Source of the DNA: Granulicella aggregans
GTDB lineage: Bacteria > Acidobacteriota > Terriglobia > Terriglobales > Acidobacteriaceae
Length of the DNA: 64,000 bases
Reading direction: 5' to 3'
Assembly: GCF_014203275.1 (NCBI RefSeq)
Contig: NZ_JACHIP010000001.1
Location: 930,001 to 994,000, forward strand
Within the stretch, counting starts at the first letter, position 1, and every line of letters begins with the position of its first letter. Positions 17,270 through 25,503 of this stretch are shown piece by piece. The translations under genes were made by a program, and so were the position numbers. The notes below the pieces were generated by a model. The model ran no database searches. It was not told the origin of the DNA and worked only from the letters and a program-made list of their open reading frames with translations.

Positions 17270-18832
17270 ATGAAGCAACAATCTCGCAATGCAGTGATCG
17301 TTGGAGCAGGGCCGGGTGGGCTGGCAGCGGCACTGCTCCTGGCCAAATCGGGAGTGAAGGTGACCGTCGTCGAAAAGCGCGGGCAGGTCGGCGGGCGCAC
17401 GTCGACGATGGAGCAGGACGGCTTCAAGTTCGATATTGGGCCGACCTTCTTTCTCTATCCGCAGGTGCTAAAGGAGATCTTTTCGGCTGCGGGATACGAT
17501 CTTGCGGCTGAAGTCCCCATGACGCGGCTTGACCCGCAGTACCGCCTAGTCTTTGGTGCGGGCGGTGAACTGTTGGCGACGCCGAACGTAGAGCGCATGG
17601 AGAAGGCGATCGCGGCAATCTCTCCTGAAGATGCGAAGCGGTTCCATGAGTTCCTTACCCATAACCGAACCAAGCTGGCGAAGTTCCTGCCGTTTCTGCA
17701 GTCACCCTTTGAGAGCTGGCGCGACCTTGCGAAGCCGGAGATGCTGAAGCTGCTGCCACTGCTGGCTCCGTGGAGGTCGCTGGATGGCGATCTGCAGTCA
17801 CACTTCAAGGACGAACGGATTCGGCTTGGCTTCAGCTTCCAGTCGAAGTATCTCGGGATGAGTCCCTTTCGGTGTCCCAGCCTGTTTTCGATCCTGTCGT
17901 TCCTCGAGTACGAGCATGGGGTCTTTCATCCCACCGGCGGATGCGGCTCGGTGACGCGCGTGATGGCGCGGATGTGTCGCGAGATGGGCGTGGAGATTCT
18001 GCTGAACGAACCTGTGGAGAGGGTGCTGATCGAGAAGGGCAAAGCCATCGGCGTGAAGACTGCGAACCACAGCCTTCCCGCGGATGCTGTCGTGGTGAAC
18101 GCGGACTTTGCCGGAGCGATGAAGCGGCTGGTGCCGAACCGGCTTCGCAATAAATGGACGGACGAGAAGCTGGCGAAGAAGCGGTACTCGTGCTCGACGT
18201 TCATGATGTATCTCGGCATCGATGGCCGCTACGATGACGTGTCGCACCACACCATCTATCTGGCGAAGAACTACCGGCAGAACCTTCGCGATATCGAAGA
18301 GTTGCATCGGCTCTCGGAGACGCCATCGTTCTATGTGCAGAATGCTTGCGTGACCGATGCGACGCTCGCACCTGCGGGGCAAAGCACGCTTTATGTGCTG
18401 CTGCCGGTTACACATGATGCGGGCATGATCGATTGGGCGGAGGAAGCTCCGAGGTATCGCGAGATTGCGATCGATCAGATGGAGAAGATCGGCATCACCG
18501 GGCTGCGAGAGCGCATTCGCACGGAAAAGATCGTGACGCCGAGCGGATGGGCGAGCGAGTTCGACTTGTATAAGGGGTCGACGTTTTCCATGGCGCATTC
18601 GCTGGGCCAGATGCTGCACCTGCGTCCGCACAATCGCTTCGAGGACATCGACCAGATGTACCTTGTCGGCGGAGGGACGCACCCAGGTAGCGGCCTGCCG
18701 GTGATCTTTGAGTCGGCGCGGATTACTTCGCGGCTGCTGCTTGAGGACCTGCGGATGGAGCCGCAGTGGGATGCAGCGGCGACGGCAGGTAATGCGATCC
18801 CGCGCGAGACGCTCGTGGGAGTGGCGTCGTAA
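17270..18832 (+). CDS. crtN: CrtN-type carotenoid desaturase (CrtI family)
   Basis: FAD-dependent membrane-associated desaturase. By resemblance it acts on a C30 precursor (dehydrosqualene or squalene) to give conjugated diapocarotenes. The 520-residue protein has the N-terminal dinucleotide motif VIVGAGPGGLAAALLLAKSG, the VGGRTSTMEQDGFKFDIGPT family motif, and a C-terminal FAD motif LVGGGTHPGSGLPVI. Segments YSCSTFMMYLGID and TLYVLLPVTHDAGMIDW resemble CrtN of Staphylococcus rather than CrtP. It is the first gene of a five-gene same-strand operon and starts at ATG 17270. The specific substrate is inferred from operon context. Confidence 0.85.
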   Translation: MKQQSRNAVIVGAGPGGLAAALLLAKSGVKVTVVEKRGQVGGRTSTMEQDGFKFDIGPTFFLYPQVLKEIFSAAGYDLAAEVPMTRLDPQYRLVFGAGGELLATPNVERMEKAIAAISPEDAKRFHEFLTHNRTKLAKFLPFLQSPFESWRDLAKPEMLKLLPLLAPWRSLDGDLQSHFKDERIRLGFSFQSKYLGMSPFRCPSLFSILSFLEYEHGVFHPTGGCGSVTRVMARMCREMGVEILLNEPVERVLIEKGKAIGVKTANHSLPADAVVVNADFAGAMKRLVPNRLRNKWTDEKLAKKRYSCSTFMMYLGIDGRYDDVSHHTIYLAKNYRQNLRDIEELHRLSETPSFYVQNACVTDATLAPAGQSTLYVLLPVTHDAGMIDWAEEAPRYREIAIDQMEKIGITGLRERIRTEKIVTPSGWASEFDLYKGSTFSMAHSLGQMLHLRPHNRFEDIDQMYLVGGGTHPGSGLPVIFESARITSRLLLEDLRMEPQWDAAATAGNAIPRETLVGVAS

Positions 18833-18834
18833 CC

Positions 18835-20319
18835 ATGCCGATCTCTCTGGTTGAAGAAAGCATCTCGCGACAGCCTAAGATGGTTGCCATGGCGGATGCC
18901 TCGACCAGACTGGCGGCACAAAGACGTTGGGCCGCGCAGCCTGTTGAAGCGCGGCTTCGCATTCTGAAGCAGGTGAGGCATCTCCTCGCGGCGCGCACGG
19001 ATGCCTTGTGCGCCGCGATTCCCTCGACGCTGGCACGCAACGCCGCCGATACGTGCTGCTCCGAGATCATCCCGCTACTTGCCGCGTACAAATTTCTCGA
19101 GCAGGAAGCGGCGGCGATTCTGAAGCCGCGAAGGTTGAGCCTGCGAAGCGTTCCCCTGTGGCTGCTGGGGATTTTGACCGAGGTGCGGCGCGTGCCGCTG
19201 GGCCACATTCTGGTGATCGCTCCATCGAACTATCCCTTGTTTCTTCCCGGCGTGCAGGTGATGCAGGCGCTTGCGGCCGGGAATTCGGTGGTGTGGAAGC
19301 CGGGTGTTGGAGGCGCGCCGATCGCGGAACTGGTCGTGCAGACGATGTATGGAGCGGGGTTGCCGCGCGAGCTTCTCGAGGTAACGGGCGAGTCGATTGA
19401 AGACGCCCAGGAGGCGATCGCTCGTGGCGTCGACAAGGTAGTGTTTACCGGCTCCGCCACATCGGGGCAGGCGTTGATGCGTCAACTCGCGGACACCCTG
19501 ACTCCCTGCGTCGCCGAACTCTCAGGATGCGACGCGGTCTTCGTGCTGCCCTCCGCCAATCTCTCACGCGTGGTCAAGGCGCTTGCGTTTGGGATGAGGC
19601 TGAATGGGTCGGCAACATGCATGGCTCCGCGACGCGTCATCCTGGTCGGCGCGGAACCCGCACGGCGCGCCGAGTTTATTGGGTTGCTCCTGAGCCAGCT
19701 CGACTGGGTACATGGGGTCGCGCTTCCGGAAAAAGTTCAGCGTGAGTTACAAATTCTCCTCGACGATGCGGCAAGCTTGGGCGCGCAGATCCATCGAGAG
19801 ATCGAGGCATCGCAGCGGCCTGTACTTATCACGGACGCGACGCCTTCGATGAAGATCGCGCAGGCGGACATCTTCGCTCCGGTCCTGACTTTGCTGAAGG
19901 CGCACGACATGGCCGACGCTCTCGCGATCAATGAGGCTTGTCCCTATTCGTTGACTGCGTCGATCTTCGGGGCCGAGAAGGAGGCACGTGTGCTGGCTGC
20001 GAGGCTCTCTGCGAGTAACGTGATCATCAACGACCTGATGATTCCAGCCGCCGACCCGCGAACGCCCTTCGGCGGCCGAGGTAAGAGCGGCTTCGGAGTG
20101 ACGCAAGGCGCGGAGGGATTGCTGGAGATGACCTCTCCACAGAGCATCACCGTGCAGCGGAGCAGGAGCACACGCAACTACGACGCGACGACAGAGGCGC
20201 ACAAGGCATTGTTCGATGGCGTGATTCAATCGACGCATGGAGCGACGCTTACGGATCGGATAGCTGGCGTGCGGCTGATGATTCGAGCGGCGCTACGCAT
20301 GGGCGCAGGGAATAAGTAA
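18835..20319 (+). CDS. aldH: Aldehyde dehydrogenase family protein (AldH of C30 carotenoid type)
   Basis: NAD(P)-dependent oxidation of an aldehyde to a carboxylic acid, here probably a diapocarotenal end group. The 494-residue protein shows the cofactor-site segment VIAPSNYPLFLPGV, the glycine motif VFTGSATSG, the Glu-bearing AELSGCDAV and the catalytic-Cys region NGSATCMAPRR. It has a divergent C-terminus for an ALDH. The start is ATG 18835, two bases after the upstream stop, with GGGAG nearby; an internal ATG at 18880 is possible. Its position between two desaturase genes is the main clue to substrate. Confidence 0.82.
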   Translation: MPISLVEESISRQPKMVAMADASTRLAAQRRWAAQPVEARLRILKQVRHLLAARTDALCAAIPSTLARNAADTCCSEIIPLLAAYKFLEQEAAAILKPRRLSLRSVPLWLLGILTEVRRVPLGHILVIAPSNYPLFLPGVQVMQALAAGNSVVWKPGVGGAPIAELVVQTMYGAGLPRELLEVTGESIEDAQEAIARGVDKVVFTGSATSGQALMRQLADTLTPCVAELSGCDAVFVLPSANLSRVVKALAFGMRLNGSATCMAPRRVILVGAEPARRAEFIGLLLSQLDWVHGVALPEKVQRELQILLDDAASLGAQIHREIEASQRPVLITDATPSMKIAQADIFAPVLTLLKAHDMADALAINEACPYSLTASIFGAEKEARVLAARLSASNVIINDLMIPAADPRTPFGGRGKSGFGVTQGAEGLLEMTSPQSITVQRSRSTRNYDATTEAHKALFDGVIQSTHGATLTDRIAGVRLMIRAALRMGAGNK

Positions 20320-20335
20320 CTTTTTCAGGAGCAAT

Positions 20336-21862
20336 ATGAGTAAGGGGCAGGGAGTAGCTAGAGATACACAGGTCGGCGTGATTGGGTCCGGGCTTGCGGG
20401 ACTTGCGGCTGCATGTACGCTGGCCGCGCGAGGGCACCGCGTGGAGGTATTTGAGAAGAATGCCTGGCTTGGAGGCAAGGCGGCGCAACTGTGCGAGAGG
20501 GGCTTCCGTTTCGACATGGGGCCGACGATTCTGATTCAGCCGTCGGTGCTGCGGAAGATCTTCGATGAAGCTGGCCGGAAGATGGAAGACTATGTGCCCA
20601 TGGTGCGGCTCGATCCGCAGTGGCGCTGCTTCTTCGAGGACGGCACGCAACTGGACCTGAAGGACAACACGGAAGAGATGGCCGCCCAGCTCGAAGCCGT
20701 GTGGCCCTCGATGGGTAAGGGCTACGTAAAGTTCCTGGAGATGTCGCAGCAGCTTCACTCGATCAGCGACCGGTTCTTCTTCTGGCGATCGATTGGGTCG
20801 ATGCGGGACACGATGGATGTTAGTGGAGCTTTCGATCTGAAAGTGCTGCGCGACGTGATGCGCATGCGGCTGGGCAAGACGGTTGCGGGCACAATCCGCG
20901 AGTTCATTCCCGATGCGAACACCGCGCAGATGCTTGACCACTTTGTACAGTATGTGGGCAGCTCGCCCGATGCGTCGCCGGCCATTCTTTGTTCGATCGG
21001 CCACATGCAGATGGAAGAAGGCATCTGGTATCCGATCGGCGGAACCCGCGCAATTCCAGAGGGCCTGGCGAAGCTGGCGACTGAACTTGGCGTCGTCTTC
21101 CATCCTGAGACCGATGTTGCGAAGATCCTCACGAATGGCCATGCCGTCGAGGGTTTGGTGACGACCAAGGGCATCGTGCATAAGTTTGACGCAGTGGTAT
21201 CGAACTCCGATGCGGTGCGCACGCATCGCGAGTTGATTGGCGGCGAGGTAAAGCGACACTTCGACGCAAAGCGAAACTATGAGCCAGCATGTTCGGGCGT
21301 GGTGCTCTACCTCGGACTGAACAAGAGATACGAACACCTGGCGCATCACGACTTCGTCTTCTCGCGCGATCCTCACGAGGAGTTTCATCACATCTACGAT
21401 CTTGGCGAGCCTGCGCCTGATCCGACGTGCTATCTGGCGGCGACATCGTGCAGCGATCCGACGAGCGCACCTGCCGGAGGCGAAGCGCTCTACGTGCTGG
21501 TGCATACGCCGTACTTGCGGCCACATCACGACTGGACGAAGATGTTTCCGGAGTACAGGCAGGTGATCCTCGATAAGCTGAAGCGCACCGCGGGCATGGA
21601 GGACATAGAGGACCGCATCGTGTACGAGTCTGCGCTTACGCCGCAGGATATTCACGATCGCTATCGCGTGCTGAATGGCGCGATCTATGGGATCTCCAGC
21701 CATGGGGTCTTCAACGGCGCATTCAAGCCGGCGAACAAGAGTCGTGAGTTGGATGGGCTTTATCTTGCAGGCGGCGCAGCGCACCCGGGGCCCGGGATGC
21801 CGATGGTGATGATGTCGGGATGGATCGCCGCAGATACGCTGGACAAATCGGTGCGGGCATGA
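20336..21862 (+). CDS. crtP: CrtP-type diapocarotenoid oxygenase/desaturase (CrtI family)
   Basis: FAD-dependent CrtI-family enzyme. In the staphyloxanthin pathway CrtP oxidises the terminal methyl of diaponeurosporene to an aldehyde. The 508-residue protein has the FAD motif VGVIGSGLAGLAAACTLA, then WLGGKAAQL and RFDMGPTILIQPSVL. Several segments closely resemble S. aureus CrtP: QYVGSSPDASPAIL, LAHHDFVFSRD, NGAIYGISSHG and GGAAHPGPGMPMVMMSGW. This separates it from the first desaturase of the operon. The ATG at 20336 follows CAGGAGC, a good ribosome binding site. Oxygenase rather than desaturase activity is inferred by homology. Confidence 0.84.
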   Translation: MSKGQGVARDTQVGVIGSGLAGLAAACTLAARGHRVEVFEKNAWLGGKAAQLCERGFRFDMGPTILIQPSVLRKIFDEAGRKMEDYVPMVRLDPQWRCFFEDGTQLDLKDNTEEMAAQLEAVWPSMGKGYVKFLEMSQQLHSISDRFFFWRSIGSMRDTMDVSGAFDLKVLRDVMRMRLGKTVAGTIREFIPDANTAQMLDHFVQYVGSSPDASPAILCSIGHMQMEEGIWYPIGGTRAIPEGLAKLATELGVVFHPETDVAKILTNGHAVEGLVTTKGIVHKFDAVVSNSDAVRTHRELIGGEVKRHFDAKRNYEPACSGVVLYLGLNKRYEHLAHHDFVFSRDPHEEFHHIYDLGEPAPDPTCYLAATSCSDPTSAPAGGEALYVLVHTPYLRPHHDWTKMFPEYRQVILDKLKRTAGMEDIEDRIVYESALTPQDIHDRYRVLNGAIYGISSHGVFNGAFKPANKSRELDGLYLAGGAAHPGPGMPMVMMSGWIAADTLDKSVRA

Positions 21863-21903
21863 AGCTTCGGACGAATCGAAGGGCAATAGGCTAAGCTACC
21901 TGC

Positions 21904-22692
21904 ATGAATCTCCCGACCATCTCGACGCCGATGCTGCGATTCTTCCGGCGGATTGTGCGGGGATACTTTCGCAGGCACTTTCATGCGGTCCGAATTGCCC
22001 ATGTGGAGCGGTTCAAGGGTGTCGCTGGGCCGCTGATTGTCTATGCGAATCACAGTTCGTGGTGGGACCCCATGGTCTCGGTGCTGCTGGCAGCGGAGTT
22101 GATGCCAAAGCGCAAACACTACGCTCCGATGGATGACGCCGCGCTTGAAAAATATGGGATATTGAAGCGTCTCGGCATTTTCCCGGTTGAAGCCACAACG
22201 GCAAGGGGAGCCGTGCAGTTCCTGCGCACTGGCGAGGCGATCCTTGAATCAGGTGGCGTGCTGTGGGTGACACCTCAGGGGCGCTTTGCTGATCCGCGCG
22301 AGAGGCCGCTGGAGTTCAAGGCAGGGATGGCTGCGCTGGCTGCGCGCGTGGCTTCAAAGATCGGAACTTGTACGCTGTTGCCGCTTGCCATCGAGTATCC
22401 CTTTTGGGACGAGCGGCTGCCGGAGACGCTGCTGTGCTTCGCGGCACCGGTCATCGTGCATCCGGGGGAAAGTGCTGAGGCCATTCAGCAGCGATCCATC
22501 GTGGCGATGGAACAGGCGCTTAATGAATTGAAGGGTAAGTCGATCGCTCGTGATCCGGCAGCCTTTGACGTGCTGGCGCGCGGCAGCCTCGGGACGGGCG
22601 GCTTCTACGCCATGGGCAAGCGAATCAGGGCGTTTGTCACACGCCGGCCATACGTTGCGGAGCATACTCCGATGCAGGAGATGCCTAAGTGA
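21904..22692 (+). CDS. crtO: PlsC-like acyltransferase (CrtO position)
   Basis: Lysophospholipid-acyltransferase-fold enzyme. In this operon it probably esterifies the carotenoid sugar with a fatty acid, the role of CrtO in staphyloxanthin synthesis. The 262-residue protein has the catalytic HX4D motif in NHSSWWD near residue 51 and a second PlsC block GVLWVTPQGRFADP (~residues 120-133). The N-terminus contains an amphipathic, Arg-rich region (FFRRIVRGYFRRHF) suited to membrane association. S. aureus CrtO is a different type of membrane acyltransferase, so the gene symbol expresses inferred role only. The stop overlaps the next GTG. Confidence 0.72.
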   Translation: MNLPTISTPMLRFFRRIVRGYFRRHFHAVRIAHVERFKGVAGPLIVYANHSSWWDPMVSVLLAAELMPKRKHYAPMDDAALEKYGILKRLGIFPVEATTARGAVQFLRTGEAILESGGVLWVTPQGRFADPRERPLEFKAGMAALAARVASKIGTCTLLPLAIEYPFWDERLPETLLCFAAPVIVHPGESAEAIQQRSIVAMEQALNELKGKSIARDPAAFDVLARGSLGTGGFYAMGKRIRAFVTRRPYVAEHTPMQEMPK

Positions 22693-23834
22693 ACTCAGTA
22701 ATGTTCTATACGCTGTCCGTGGCGTCCATGTTGTGTGCGCTTACTCCTGCGGTGCTGTTTGCGATGAACCTGCGACGGTACAAGACACCTGCGCTTCCAC
22801 CTGTGGCTGTGCATCCTGGAGTCTCGGTACTCATCCCCGCGCGCGATGAGGCACATGGCATCGAGGCTGCGGTCTCTTCAGTGCTTACGAGTACCGGCAT
22901 GGAGTTCGAAGTGGTGGTGATGGATGATCACTCGACCGACGGGACCGGCGCGATCGTGGCTGCGATGGCTGCTCGCGATACTCGCGTGCGGCTCGAGCTT
23001 GCGCCGAAGCTGTCGCCAGGGTGGAACGGAAAGCAGCATGCGTGCTGGTCGCTGGCGCATGTCGCCAAGTACGACACGTTCTGCTTTGTCGACGCGGATG
23101 TGAGGCTTGAGTCAGAGGCACTCATTCGCATGGCCGGGTTTATGGAGTCGACGAAAGCTCCGCTGGTCAGTGGCTTCCCTCGGCAGGAAACAGGAACTTT
23201 TCTTGAGTGGCTGCTGCTGCCTCTGATCCACTTCGTGTTGCTCGGATTCCTGCCGCTCGACCGAATGAGGAAGAGCACCGATCCGGCGTTCGCTGCGGGT
23301 TGTGGGCAGTTCATGATGGTTGAGCGCGGAAGTTACTTTGCTTCAGGTGGCCATGCGGCAATCAAGGCGACGATGCACGACGGATTGATGCTGCCGAAGC
23401 TATTCCGTCAGCATGGCATGAAGACCGACCTCGCCGACATCACCACGCTGGCGCGGTGCAGGATGTACCGGAACGCTAGGCAGGTGTGGAGCGGTCTGGC
23501 GAAGAATGCAACGGAAGGCATCGCCGCGCCGGTGAGGATTCTGCCGATCTCGCTGATCCTCGTGCTGGGACAGATCGTGCCGTATCTATTGGCGATTTCG
23601 CTGCTGGCAGGCCATGCTGTCAAACCGGAGGTCGCTGTCTATGTTGCAGTGGCAGTTGCGGCGGCATGGTTCCCGCGCACGTTGGCTGCGCGTGCTTTCC
23701 GGCAAGACTGGCGTGGAGCTCTGCTGCACCCAGTGGGGATTGCGACGCTGTTGGCGATCCAGTGGTACTCGCTGACGCGCAAGCTGACGGGCGGGGCCGT
23801 GAGTTGGAAGAGCCGGGCTTACGCCGGCGAGTAG
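22689..23834 (+). CDS. crtQ: Family 2 glycosyltransferase, CrtQ-like
   Basis: Membrane-bound GT2 enzyme, predicted to glycosylate the carotenoid carboxylate. The 381-residue protein starts with a TM anchor (residues 5-26) and the GT-A fold start VSVLIPARDEAHGIEAA. It has the acidic DDHSTDGTG, the DXD-like motif FVDADVRLE (~residue 140), and acceptor-side DGLMLPKLFRQHG. Three or four C-terminal TM segments follow (~280-365). This layout matches diaponeurosporenoate and hopanoid-type glycosyltransferases. Its GTG start overlaps the upstream stop, so the acyltransferase and glycosyltransferase are translationally coupled. Confidence 0.82.
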   Translation: MNSVMFYTLSVASMLCALTPAVLFAMNLRRYKTPALPPVAVHPGVSVLIPARDEAHGIEAAVSSVLTSTGMEFEVVVMDDHSTDGTGAIVAAMAARDTRVRLELAPKLSPGWNGKQHACWSLAHVAKYDTFCFVDADVRLESEALIRMAGFMESTKAPLVSGFPRQETGTFLEWLLLPLIHFVLLGFLPLDRMRKSTDPAFAAGCGQFMMVERGSYFASGGHAAIKATMHDGLMLPKLFRQHGMKTDLADITTLARCRMYRNARQVWSGLAKNATEGIAAPVRILPISLILVLGQIVPYLLAISLLAGHAVKPEVAVYVAVAVAAAWFPRTLAARAFRQDWRGALLHPVGIATLLAIQWYSLTRKLTGGAVSWKSRAYAGE

Positions 23835-23870
23835 GCGAAGCTTACCCTGAAGGTGTTTGGGCTGTAAACG

Positions 23871-23897
23871 CAGATTCCCTTCGGGGAATGACAAGCA
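23871..23897. repeat. Copy of dispersed repeat family B
   Basis: CAGATTCCC-TTCG-GGGAATGACAAGCAAG: a 6-bp stem closed by a TTCG loop and followed by GACAAG. The same plan occurs at 60432-60463 and, inside ybeY, at 63357-63389. It sits between the convergent crtQ and queD genes. Confidence 0.6.
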
Positions 23898-23921
23898 AGA
23901 AAGAAGGACATACAGAGCCTG

Positions 23922-24299
23922 CTACTCGTAGTAGCGGGCGAAGCTGGAGTCCGTCTCGTAGATGGTGGCATCTTTGACGCGGACGCGGCCTGCGGTCATA
24001 TCGGAGAGCTGCTGCGCAGTCTGCTGGTAAAAGTAGCGGGCAAGGTTTTCAGCCGACGGATTGAGTTCGTCGAACGGCTTGAGCTCGTTGATCATCTGGT
24101 GATCGAGATAGTCGACGACGGGCCGCAGCAGGTGCTTCAGCAGCTTGAAGTCGAGCAGAAGGCCGGTCTCGTCGAGCTCTTCGCCGATGAGGGTGACGAA
24201 GATCTTGTAGTTGTGGCCATGCGGGTTTTCGCACTTGCCCTGGTAGTTGCGGAGGTAGTGGCCGGAGGAGAAACCGGCTTCTACGGTAACTTCAAACAT
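23922..24299 (-). CDS. queD: 6-carboxytetrahydropterin synthase / PTPS family
   Basis: Converts 7,8-dihydroneopterin triphosphate to 6-carboxy-tetrahydropterin in queuosine precursor (preQ0) synthesis; some relatives are 6-pyruvoyl-tetrahydropterin synthases. The 125-residue length and motifs fit QueD. Zinc ligands are His14 (SSGHYL) and His27/His29 in GKCENPHGHNY, with catalytic Cys23. The catalytic Asp/His region is DYLDHQMIN, and a C-terminal Glu is in IYETDSSFARY. No queC, queE or queF is visible here, so the pathway assignment rests on the family default. Confidence 0.9.
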   Translation of the reverse strand: MFEVTVEAGFSSGHYLRNYQGKCENPHGHNYKIFVTLIGEELDETGLLLDFKLLKHLLRPVVDYLDHQMINELKPFDELNPSAENLARYFYQQTAQQLSDMTAGRVRVKDATIYETDSSFARYYE

Positions 24300-24384
24300 T
24301 GCTTTCGTCGATCCCTTCGTGCATCGCGGCCCGGTGAGAACGAAGCGTGGCCGCAGCTTTCATTGTATCGGTTGGGCGGTCAAG

Positions 24385-24630
24385 CTAGTGCGAGCGCTTG
24401 CGGCGGCGTTCTTCTTCGGCTCGGCGCTCCGCCTGCTCGAAGAGCGAGGAGAAGATGCCCCCAAGCGTCACCAGCAGCGAGATAACGAAGAGACCGAGGC
24501 CCATGGTGCGCCAGAGAGAGGTATCGCCGGGCGAGCCGGGCTGCTGAGCGATGTTGGTGAACGAGACGCCGCAGGAGACCAAAGCGAAGAGGAAGAGGGT
24601 TGCGGCGAGGATGTAGAGGTTGCGTCCCAT
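24385..24630 (-). CDS. Small two-TM hypothetical protein
   Basis: An 81-residue protein with two hydrophobic segments: residues ~5-22 (LYILAATLFLFALVSCGVSF) and ~43-61 (LGLFVISLLVTLGGIFSSLF). A highly charged Glu/Arg tail follows, ending RRAEEERRRKRSH. The first segment could also be a lipoprotein-like signal with VSCG. The family is not recognised. It is convergently placed relative to nothing on its 3' side except queD, which is upstream in the map and on the same strand. Confidence 0.6.
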   Translation of the reverse strand: MGRNLYILAATLFLFALVSCGVSFTNIAQQPGSPGDTSLWRTMGLGLFVISLLVTLGGIFSSLFEQAERRAEEERRRKRSH

Positions 24631-24795
24631 GGGGCTGTTACAAGGATACGTGATCGTTGTTCCGTCGAAATATTACGCACACGGCGATACGCTGTCCTGC
24701 GTCGCCATTAGGGATGCAAACTTCTGAAACCGTCATACAACAGTTCGGTATCGAAAGAGGCTCCAATAGATTGAATCTAAAAGGAGCCCTCTTCT

Positions 24796-25497
24796 ATGCG
24801 TAACCTCGTTGCCTCTGCGCTACTCGCCGTCAGTGTTATCGCCGCACCTGCCGCCCATGCGCAGGTGCCCGACAAGCTGGTCCACCGCATCGAAGCCTCA
24901 CACGCCATCCTGCACGAACTGATGAACACGCCCGACAAGGGCATTCCGCTCGACATCGCCGCGTCAGCCCAGTGCGTCATCGTTGTGCCTGCCTTTAAGA
25001 AGGGCGCTTTCGTTATCGGTGGAGAGTACGGACAGGGCGTGGCGACATGCCGGACGCCGAAGGGCTGGAGTGCTCCCGTATTTGTCCAAATGGCCGGGGC
25101 CAGCTTTGGATTTCAGATTGGCGGCCAGTCTACCGATCTCGTCCTGATCGGGCGCACGCATGAGAGCTTGAATCACCTGCTGAAGGACAAGGTCAAGCTG
25201 GGTGGGGATGCCTCCGTGGCCGGCGGCCCGGTTGGGCGTAGCGCACAGGCATCCACGACGGAACTGGCGAACGCGGAGTTCCTGACCTACTCCCGCAATA
25301 AGGGTTTGTTCGCTGGGATCGACCTGCAGGGCGACGAGGTAAACCAGAACGTCAAGGACACAGCCGAGCTCTACGGCCACGATGTCTCGTTCCAGAAGAT
25401 CCTAAGTGGTGGCGTCGCAACACCCGCTCCGGCGGCCCACTTTGTGCGTACCGTCAGTGAGCTCTTCCGCAAGGGCCGCGCCCGCAAGGGTAAGTGA
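24796..25497 (+). CDS. Secreted SYLF (Ysc84) lipid-binding domain protein
   Basis: A 233-residue exported protein with signal peptide MRNLVASALLAVSVIAAPAA and cleavage near AHA-Q. A complete SYLF domain follows (~35-215), with family segments such as QCVIVVPAFKKGAFVIGGEYGQG, split here at AFKKGA, and GASFGFQIGGQSTDLVL and the FLTYSRNKGLFAGIDLQG block. SYLF domains bind phosphoinositides in eukaryotes; the bacterial function is unknown. The ATG is preceded by AAAGGAG at good spacing. It is convergent with the helicase gene, with six bases between stops. Confidence 0.87.
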   Translation: MRNLVASALLAVSVIAAPAAHAQVPDKLVHRIEASHAILHELMNTPDKGIPLDIAASAQCVIVVPAFKKGAFVIGGEYGQGVATCRTPKGWSAPVFVQMAGASFGFQIGGQSTDLVLIGRTHESLNHLLKDKVKLGGDASVAGGPVGRSAQASTTELANAEFLTYSRNKGLFAGIDLQGDEVNQNVKDTAELYGHDVSFQKILSGGVATPAPAAHFVRTVSELFRKGRARKGK

Positions 25498-25503
25498 CGC
25501 TGG

